Shown here in pieces: positions 9,039 to 15,293 of a DNA stretch of 15,293 bases. The notes under the pieces are model-generated. The model did not search any database, was not told where the DNA came from, and saw only the letters and a list, made by a program, of their open reading frames with translations. The stretch's first letter is position 1. Each line of letters opens with the position of its first letter. Both the position numbers and the translations under genes were made by a program. Source of the DNA: Clavulina sp. PMI_390 (Eukaryota > Basidiomycota > Agaricomycetes > Cantharellales > Hydnaceae); assembly GCA_015039315.1 (NCBI GenBank), contig WIDE01000190.1, positions 5,332 to 20,624 on the forward strand, given 5' to 3'.

Positions 9039-10165
9039 ATCAAGTCATATTACCTAGACTGGGAGCAGAATGTTTCGTGATTGCGTGCGATGAAGCCCCG
9101 AACGCCGCCTGTTCGAGTTGGAACCCCACCATGGAACATTCCAACCACAGCCACCTCGCTTACACTGAAACGTTGTGGAGTGATCTTCAGCGGTCGATCG
9201 CGATAGTTCAGCACTGCCACCTAGACAACGCTTCTCGATTTCTGTGTCCGTTTCTTTGCTTCTTCAGCTGTCCTTCGGTGATTCTTTCGTGCCACAGGCA
9301 CCCAATTCTGCCCGAGCCCGTGTCGATTTACGCTTCATTTCAGGTTCTTTCTAAGCACTGCGGCCCTAAGGCGCTTACCGCAATCGAATGTATATGTACT
9401 TCCCGTTATACTACTCCTTATCGCTATTACCTCTGCAGCTTTCCCAAATATTCCATCACCCCGATCATGTAACTGATATCATCGTTGCAAAGTAAGCCAA
9501 TGAGCTCACAACTCTGCGGGGGCCATACTATCTTGCGCAAGAATGCGACTTTCAAATTATTCCGTCATTGGCTCATGTGCGATTTCCTTGCATCTGAACG
9601 CTATCGTAATGAGTTTCCCGTCGTATCTTCTGGCTCAATACCAGCAGCTCCCAATCCGACAACCAAACTACATGACCAAAACTGGCATGTATCGGACCCA
9701 ATTCTAGAGAAAATTCCCTCTTCCTCCTCTATTCATGTCTGTAGTAGTAATACCCGCTCTCGCCGTTTCTCGGGCTAAGGGGTAGGAAACATGGGTCTCA
9801 CCACTCTGATTCGTGGCTATCACCAGCCTAGCAGCTGCCGCTGTATCCGCAGTACTCTTTCATCACATCATCGCTCACTAATAACATATAATCCTCATCT
9901 CGCACTAAGACCTCGCCCTCCTACAACTGCAGACTACCGCCACGCGAACAGTATTCATGTCCTCGTCGAAGCATATTACCCAGCACTACATGCATGGCTT
10001 TAATTATCTTGTTCTCATCATGCTGGCCTCATAAATCACTTGCACCCCCAGTGATTGACCGAGATTCCTTGATACGTAGCTGCTCTTGATGTTCTGTGGA
10101 AATACCCATCGACATATTGGTACATTTGCGTCTAATTTGCTGTTTGTAGAATCACAAGTCAGCTC
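9039..10165 (+). repeat. Diverged direct repeat, copy A
   Basis: Matches 10329-11631 (copy B) in the same orientation. Shared landmarks in order are the start ATCA-RGT-YATATTACCTAGA, a 22-nt identical block (9083-9104 in A, 10372-10393 in B), GTTCGAG...GGAACCCCACCA, GCACTGCCACCT, CTTGCGC-AGAATG, GCTCATG...CGATTTCTTGC-like text, TAATGAGTTTCCCGTC, CCTCATCATGCTG and ATTGGTACAT near the end. No coding frame is conserved between the copies, so it is a non-coding element. It begins about 245 bp upstream of the FHA-kinase start codon, beyond the upstream ORF, and could affect that promoter. I see no terminal inverted repeats. An A-rich tract (10218-10243) follows its 3' end. Confidence 0.75.
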
Positions 10166-10328
10166 ATGGATTGAAAATCATGTGCCACTCCTAGCACATA
10201 GGAAAATTGGTGTCCCCCAGAATAAAAGAAAAAGAAAAAAAGCAACGTCGGTTTCTTGCCTAGCCGTTCCGCTCAATTTACACAGATATTATGAGGTTGG
10301 GGCCTATTCTACTGACTAGGGAGTATAT
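10166..10328. other. Spacer between repeat copies A and B
   Basis: About 160 bp separate the two copies. The spacer includes an A-rich tract (10218-10243) just after the end of copy A. It is too short to be the internal part of an autonomous retrotransposon, so the pair is better described as a tandem or nested insertion than as two LTRs of one complete element. Confidence 0.4.
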
Positions 10329-11631
10329 ATCAGGTTATATTACCTAGAATCGGGGCAAAATATTTCCTAATGCGTGCGATGAAGCCCCGAACGTCGCCAG
10401 TTCGAGCTGGAACCCCACCAATGAACAACGAACACTCCACTCGCTTATGCTGAAACCTGTGGAGCGATCGTCAATCTTCGATCTTCAGACCCTGGCACTG
10501 CCACCTGGACCCTTCCATCCTACAATTGCACCCTCTCCGTCGCTCTCCAAGCTGTTTCTTGCCAAGAATCGCCTCGACCCCGACCGATGACCTGGCCACT
10601 ATTTCATCCGTGCGGCGTCGCTCTATCCCGCACCTTGCCTACCCAAAAAGCCCACCGACCTCCGCCTGCCAACACTCCTTATCGTATATAGATAAAAACT
10701 TCCAGTTTCATGTAAATACTCGATCGTTTTCCAGCCACAAGTGCCAATTCTGTAACCCAATCGCTATTAGTTACTTTTTTGCAGAGCGAAGCATAAGCAA
10801 TAATACAAGAAATGAACAAGCAGCATTCATTACCATGACCAAAGAGTGGGGATCTGATATGCGTCGTGCCATACGACGTCCTATCAGTATAGAGCTCAGA
10901 CAAATATTCCGTTATCCCAAAGTGGATAATTGGGATATTCTCCACAACGTTATTCGCTGCATTCACAAGTTCACAACCCGCAAAGAGCTATACCTTCTTG
11001 CGCGAGAATGATAATACTTAGCTGATCCACCGCTGGCTCATGACCGATTTCTTGCGTCTGAACATTACTATAATGAGTTTCCCGTCCGATTTTATGGCCC
11101 AGCTTCAGCAGCTCTGAGTCTGACGGACAAACTGCCTTATTGCGAACGGTGTACACCAGATCCATCATCAAAGACAATGACCCCCATTCTTTATTCATTT
11201 ATGCGAGATGATTGTATGCCCTTGCCAGTCCTCCAACTAGAGCGTAAAAACAGAAGCCTCATCACTATGGGTCGTACTTATCACAAGTTGAATGCCCGCC
11301 CCTTTATCTGCAACGCTCTTTTGTTACTTTATCAGTGATTTATTGCCCAGAATCCTCATTTCCCTCCAGGACCTCGCGCTTTGAGTGCCGAAAAATAGTG
11401 ACATTCGACCAGTATCCAGGCACTTTGTGAGTTTATTGAGGCAGGTCAATCATTGCTATACCCCTAGCCGTAATCACTTTATCCTCATCATGCTGCAATA
11501 ATAAATCATCTGTATCCCCTCTAATTGGCAGAGATTCGGTTATACGTAGTTACTTTTGACAGTAGAAATATCAATTGACACATTGGTACATCTGCGCCTG
11601 ATCCGCTATAGGGAGAATCGCCAACCAACTA
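10329..11631 (+). repeat. Diverged direct repeat, copy B
   Basis: Second copy of the element at 9039-10165, placed head-to-tail after about 160 bp. The offset between copies grows from about 1289 bp at the start to 1466 bp near the end, so B carries roughly 180 bp of extra sequence or A has lost it. The two copies differ by many substitutions and small indels, which makes the duplication old. Frames inside it (such as 10526-11011) have no counterpart in copy A and are not credible genes. The unit could be a tandemly duplicated solo LTR or a non-autonomous element. Confidence 0.75.
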
Positions 11632-12256
11632 ATGCGGCGCGAGAGGGACAAAAAAGAGGAGAATCAGGGGGACGGATGACAAGAGTTGATTCCACGCCGC
11701 CCTAAGGATCGCAAACTACAAATATCTATCGTACAATGATCGAAATCAAACGAAAACTGAGCGAGTAGATTGGAATGGTACGACAACGTGTGGCGACGTG
11801 GTGAGTCATTACTGATTAGATGAGCAATCCATAACAGTAATCATGGCATTGCAATCGCCTCTAATAGCGAGGAAGTCTATCTCTGTTCGTCTGGGTATCA
11901 ACTGGAATAATAATAAGAAGTAAATGTAGAGGGGTGGGGGGCGGGAAACTACATCCTGAGTTGTCCGACAGACTACAAGCGACGTGCACGGATGCGAGTG
12001 TTTGAGCGGAAGAGAAGGGGAGAGCGGCCAAGCGACTACATATATCAGGGCAAAACCTATGTAAATTAGACAGCAGCGGCAAGGAAAGCCATGCTTTAGT
12101 CAGTAAAGTGAGCCTCAATGACCGTGGCGAGCCGGCAATACTATGGACCTAGGGAGATCTCATGGTGTTATATATGCATTTTAGATCTAATTTGTAATTG
12201 ATTTCACGGAGGCGTACTACCTAGACAAGGTTGTCATCCTTATCCTATCGCCGCGC
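11632..12256. other. Intergenic stretch, no gene seen
   Basis: No supportable coding region. A minus-strand frame (11861-12118) has no recognisable content. Near the end, 12215-12235 contains TACTACCTAGACAAGG, which resembles the TATTACCTAGA start of repeats A and B. The likeness does not continue, so I do not call a third copy. Confidence 0.4.
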
Positions 12257-12303
12257 CCGCAGGGGTGAACCTTGTATATATATACAAGGAATAACCCCTG
12301 CGG
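12257..12303. repeat. Long two-part palindrome (hairpin or cruciform)
   Basis: An outer stem of ten perfect pairs joins 12257-12266 (ccgcaggggt) with 12294-12303. Inside it, after a small asymmetric internal loop (3 nt and 4 nt), lies a perfect 20-bp palindrome at 12270-12289 (CCTTG, five TA-rich pairs, and their mirror). In RNA or single-stranded DNA this could fold into a nearly continuous stem. It lies in otherwise plain intergenic DNA and matches no known class I can name; a MITE-like remnant, a terminator or a cruciform site are possible. Confidence 0.8.
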
Positions 12304-13661
12304 TCCAGCTAGAAGAGCTTGAATATTCAGTGCTGAATAAATTACTTATCATGCCACAGGCTTATCGCTGTAGAGGAACAACTACTTAGCTTTCTCTAAA
12401 TACCGGAGATAGTTTTCTAAAAATTAATACAGGCTCAGAGATCTGATGTCCCGATCAGAAAAGACCGTGCATCTTGTATATTGGAAATCACGATGGGTGC
12501 ATCGTGAGAACGCTTGATATGATATCAACATGCAAATCGGCCGTTATTTCCAATAAAAGAGGTGTTGACTACAAAGAGACTTAGCAGGTGTAAATGCACG
12601 CGGACCTGCACCGGCTCAGAAATCCCCGGCCGGCCGTAATGAACGCCGAAACCTATCCCGATTTCCATTCCTATTCTCATCGTACTAAACATAGGTATCC
12701 ATTAACTATGCAGCCTTTTTTTCAACTTTCACCATCGCCTCGTTTCTGCCGTTCTTCCCCATATGCGTACGGTGCCAGGATTTTACTCAGGGACTGTATC
12801 CGTGCATACAGTTGCGCGGTAGGATAGATAAAGATTAATAAAACCATGCTTCCTGATGTATATCTACTTGCCCAAAGCTTCTACAAATGCTCTTATTGGA
12901 TGCCCCCATAATGCATGGCCTCAGGTCCACACTGATCAGAATCATTTCAACAATAACTTCCTACACCAAATCAGCAACGCGAATGTTGAATCGATATCGG
13001 TGACGAAATTAGAACCGGAATCGATTCCTGCATCGCGGATACGCTCCACAGGCTGGCAAGTGACATTGTCGAGTTACAGTAATCTCAAGAGCCTGCTGAG
13101 TAGGTTATCAGCAAGACCAAAGCAATTATTAATTATCGGGCTATTTTTTGGTCGATTACGATTCGCGTTTTGGCGTATATTCGTTCATTTCGGCTTTGTC
13201 TGGACGGCAGGGATGGGTGGCGAAGGTGTTGCGGGACGCAACCCGTCTCATTTGATTAGTCCAATTTAGGTAGTTCTTCTTCCGCATTTCCATTCTCCGT
13301 CACCTGGCTATCCGCCAGCTGACTCTCTTTGAGTTTCCCATCTCTCTCGTCATACTCCTGTATATTAGTCAGTCCGTGAGGGTTTCCCTTCCTCACTGGA
13401 TCAACCAGGTGTATCCTCGGTTTTCCCCCTCGTATTTCTAGCCTCCGAATCATATCTTTCTCTCTATTTATTACGTTCGATCACAGGTTGAGCCCCTCCG
13501 GGATTCCGTTCCCATCATCACGGGGTTTCCTCCGTGCTTCCGTGCCGGCCCCGTAACAGAAGGCATGTGTTGAGCGGTTCATAGAGGCCATAGTACTTAG
13601 AGTTCGCGTTAAGTAGCTATTTATAATGACACAGAATACTGGCTCTCGCAGGCACTAAGGG
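12304..13661. other. Intergenic stretch with weak open frames only
   Basis: About 1.35 kb without a gene I can support. The frames at 12594-12827 and 12856-13269 (+) and 13256-13453 (-) are open. The last starts at a true ATG and would give a very hydrophilic 65-residue peptide, but none has a recognisable domain, splice partners or conservation within the window. The + strand is pyrimidine-rich from 13270 to 13560, and a GC-rich patch lies at 13485-13560. Confidence 0.4.
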
Positions 13662-13870
13662 AACTGGAACCGACTTTTTTATCCGGACCGGATACCGGAT
13701 ACTTAAGACGGATCCGGATAATACATCTGGGTGTTTTGGATAGTGAAATAGCTGGATTTTCCCGAATAATTGGCCGTTTATCCGGAAAAACCCGGATATT
13801 TTTGCCCAGATACATCATCCGGACCAGATAAAACATCTGGGCCGGATTACTATCCAGATATCTTATCCGG
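13662..13870. repeat. CCGG-dense block of short interspersed repeats
   Basis: Nine CCGG cores occur in about 190 bp (13683, 13688, 13695, 13714, 13782, 13792, 13819, 13842, 13867), most as TCCGGA, CCGGAT or TATCCGG. The phrase ACATCTGGG occurs twice in direct orientation (about 13723 and 13833). Its inverse appears as CCCAGAT-ACATCATCCGG at about 13805-13822, so direct and inverted units are interleaved. The block could fold extensively. It is open in one frame on + only because the short unit lacks stops, and it does not look like a protein gene. Confidence 0.7.
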
Positions 13871-13953
13871 TACTCTCGCTCGCAGTTGGTTAATAAATAA
13901 ACCATCGTATCAGGCTAAAAAAATTGTAAATTGGTACATAGGATTGTTAAGCG

Positions 13954-13992
13954 ATAGCATGGTTAGATAGCATGGTTAAAAAACATGGTTTC
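13954..13992. repeat. 13-bp tandem repeat, three units
   Basis: ATAGCATGGTTAG at 13954-13966 is followed directly by ATAGCATGGTTAA at 13967-13979 and a degenerate third unit AAAACATGGTTTC at 13980-13992. It is a small slippage-type minisatellite with no evident function. Confidence 0.75.
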
Positions 13993-14171
13993 GGGAAGAC
14001 AAGGTGAATAGAGAAAATATGAGAGAGGAAATGACTTGATTAGAGCTTGCATGGTATAGAGCGGCGTCAATATGTTGTCCCTAGACTAAAATACGAATGG
14101 AGGGTTAATTTGAGAACAAGCAGAAAAGAATCGTTGGAAGACTAGCCGGCAGTGTACGAGATCTCGACGAA
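13993..14171. other. Downstream flank of the orphan exon
   Basis: AT-rich DNA, purine-rich on +, with no open frame worth calling. If the minus-strand exon at 14172-14287 is real, this holds its 3' UTR. Confidence 0.3.
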
Positions 14172-14287
14172 CTACTTCTTCGACGTCTGCGCGGTCTTCC
14201 CTGAGGCTTTTGGGGCTGCTGAAGCCTTCCGAGTCGCGGGGGAAGACGTTGCTTTGCTGGGCCTAAGAGCGTTTGGCCCTTTTGCTG
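14172..14287 (-). CDS. Orphan last exon, basic Lys/Ala/Ser/Pro-rich C-terminal tail
   Basis: An acceptor-like attgctcag on the minus strand ends at 14288. After it 37 codons run open to TAG at 14172-14174. The peptide starts AKGPNALRPSKATSS and ends SGKTAQTSKK: strongly basic, with lysines or arginines spaced every few residues among Ala, Ser, Thr and Pro, like histone H1 or other nucleic-acid-binding tails. The block is rich in CpG and G/C, unlike its AT-rich surroundings, which favours real coding sequence. I find no upstream exon in 14288-14571 that joins it, and repeat C2 begins soon after. It is probably the remnant of a gene whose 5' part was displaced or destroyed, or whose intron extends beyond the window. 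Confidence 0.35.
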
Positions 14288-14571
14288 CTGAGCAATAGAG
14301 AGAGCGTTGTCAGGTTACAATCATAGAGCTTTCATCCACTGTCGGCGGGAAAATCCTTGCACCTGTACCTACACTAGATTAGACGTAATATAGCGCCATA
14401 TCACACAAAATGGCATCTTAATTAATACTTTCATTTCTTCCTTTCGTACTAAGCGCAGGGAGCGATTCCCGGCGTATTTTTCCTTATCTACGATTCAGGT
14501 ACTCGCCCGCTATCAAAGCAAAGGCGGTTCTAATCCCGGTGTGAACCGCTCCATTTGAGCGTTCACATGAG
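14288..14571. other. Short gap with hairpin sequence, no gene seen
   Basis: This lies between the orphan exon and repeat C2. The minus strand near 14300-14330 has a CTGAC branch-like motif and a pyrimidine run leading into the acceptor. No donor with a credible exon before it is visible. It also holds the paired hairpins at 14524-14566. Confidence 0.35.
14524..14566. repeat. Two overlapping, mutually exclusive hairpins
   Basis: GCGGTTC (14524-14530) can pair with GAACCGC (14543-14549). The same right-hand arm, extended as GTGAACCGCT (14541-14550), can instead pair with AGCGTTCAC (14558-14566) with one bulged base. Sharing an arm this way gives two competing folds. The site lies immediately outside the mapped start of repeat C2 and may be part of it. 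Confidence 0.5.
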
Positions 14572-14999
14572 TCATTAAAGCGGATTGTTTCACGACCCCG
14601 TGTGCCGTCTGATCCCGTCGCTTGCAAATCATCCCCCACAATTTCCCGCAAATCACATTTCATTTCGTATTTCGTGTCCGTTTCATCTTTATTCGCCGAC
14701 ACCTTATGTTTGGCAATACTGGCCTACCTACCCAACACCTTTTTCGTGTTTTCTCCTCCATTTCTTTCATGATTTCTACGCGGAGAATTGCTACCATCTC
14801 GTATGATACGGTCGCATATGATTCCGTGATCAGACCTGATAACCTCCAAAATCTGGAGATCCTTATTTTTACACCCTATTCTCCCTGGGTATTCCTTCCC
14901 TTCATATATCGGTTCTTCTAACCGTTCCCCTTTCGTCGATACATATCCATTCGCATTATCCTTGCGTTTCGGATATTATTTCTTGTTCCACTCCTTCAA

Positions 15000-15034
15000 G
15001 ATCCAGTTCATGTGTACCACATGGAACTAGGATC
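15000..15034. repeat. Imperfect inverted repeat inside copy C2
   Basis: GATCCAGTTCATGTG (15000-15014) pairs with CACATGGAACTAGGATC (15018-15034) across a 3-nt loop, with two single-base bulges. The matching part of copy C1 is not palindromic in the same way. It lies about 50 bp upstream of the repeat's TATA box. Confidence 0.55.
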
Positions 15035-15080
15035 TCATTTTCCTTTCCTAAATCGATTCTCTACTACTAAGATCCGTAGC

Positions 15081-15098
15081 CGTAGTATAAATACGACC
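15081..15098 (+). promoter_or_regulatory. Conserved TATA box of repeat C2
   Basis: TATAAATA at 15086-15093, with CGTAG and CGACC flanks identical to those in copy C1. It is followed by a conserved block (TAGTTAGAAAT then GGTGTGTT) that would hold the transcription start if this is an LTR. Confidence 0.5.
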
Positions 15099-15293
15099 TG
15101 TATCTAGTTAGAAATCGGTGTGTTCGCAATCCTAGCCCATTTTCCTGTGTGCACCCAAGTGTCCATTATTCATCCGTTAGCCCCATTGGCTATATCTACC
15201 CCATAAGCGAAATACCTCTGCTTTGACTAGACGAGAAAAGTCTCCAATTAGGCTAATAGCTGAGCGACGTATCCACCCGTGTGTGGACCTCAG

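Larger units (their letters stand above)
14572..15293 (+). repeat. LTR-like dispersed repeat, copy C2, possibly cut by window end
   Basis: Direct-orientation match to 5640-6365. It keeps more CpG than C1: in the block after the TATA box, C2 has CG at 15116-15117 and 15125-15126, where C1 has TG at 6181-6182 and 6190-6191. It carries its own TATA box (15086-15093) and the closing GACTAGACGAG (about 15225-15235). No coding capacity. The match to C1 fades near the window end, so the right border is uncertain. Confidence 0.75.

Noticed and set aside
9107..9132. tRNA-like GTTCGAG...CCCCACCA in repeat copies
   Set aside because: No acceptor, D or anticodon stems can be formed around it; only the T-arm-like words are present.
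8900..9472. 190-codon open frame on +
   Set aside because: It runs across the left border of repeat copy A and has no counterpart in copy B.
10526..11011. 161-codon open frame on + in repeat copy B
   Set aside because: The matching region of copy A does not preserve this frame, so it is not under coding constraint.
12215..12240. Third copy of repeat A/B starting at TACTACCTAGA
   Set aside because: The likeness ends after about a dozen bases; none of the later landmarks follows.
13256..13453. 65-codon ATG-started open frame on -
   Set aside because: Hydrophilic, no domain, no neighbouring exon with a matching junction; kept only as an unproven frame in the intergenic description.
1..15293. 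CRISPR arrays, rRNA, operons, prophage or bacterial insertion sequences
   Set aside because: No regularly spaced identical repeats, no rRNA-like conserved sequence and no Shine-Dalgarno-led genes; the introns show this is eukaryotic DNA.

Overview
The window looks like nuclear DNA from a filamentous fungus, most likely a basidiomycete. Coding parts are cut into short exons by introns of about 50-140 nt with GT...AG ends and fungal-type branch points (TACTAAT, TTACTAAC, CTGAC). There is no bacterial-style gene packing. It is a gene-poor, repeat-rich stretch: one multi-exon gene can be modelled fully in frame, and most other coding traces are broken.

Layout. 1-2770: no gene I can support. 2771-3683 (+): pseudogene of a multi-pass membrane protein, with frame slips, a TGA and an internal deletion. 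3843-4483 (-): decayed coding fragment. 4565-5584 (-): unrecognised three-exon gene of 308 codons whose frame is complete except for one TGA. 5640-6365: copy C1 of an LTR-like repeat carrying a TATA box. 6779-8793 (-): an eleven-exon gene for a 468-residue protein with an N-terminal FHA domain and a C-terminal protein kinase domain (Chk2/Cds1/Rad53/Dun1 architecture), in which the DFG motif reads GFD and the glycine loop has lost its first two glycines. A 62-codon upstream ORF overlaps its start codon. 9039-10165 and 10329-11631: two diverged head-to-tail copies (A, B) of a roughly 1.1-1.3 kb non-coding repeat. 11632-14171: AT-rich DNA with a long hairpin at 12257-12303, a CCGG-dense block at 13662-13870 and a 13-bp tandem repeat. 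14172-14287 (-): an orphan last exon encoding a basic, Lys/Ala/Ser/Pro-rich tail. 14572-15293: copy C2 of the LTR-like repeat, running to or past the window end.

A base-composition signal overlies the genes. There is no CpG at all from 4308 to 5222, and none from 7037 to 7429 inside the kinase gene, while the FHA exons and the membrane-protein pseudogene are CpG-rich. Repeat copy C1 shows TG where C2 has CG at two aligned sites. This fits cytosine methylation followed by deamination (or a RIP-like process) acting on part of the window, and it offers a simple origin for the premature TGA codons.

I see no cluster of genes that forms a pathway. The most interesting object is the FHA-pseudokinase: its frame is kept through eleven exons while its catalytic motifs are altered, so it may be a phosphothreonine-binding relative of a checkpoint kinase that no longer catalyses phosphorylation. 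I cannot name the species, and family calls rest on motifs read by eye.
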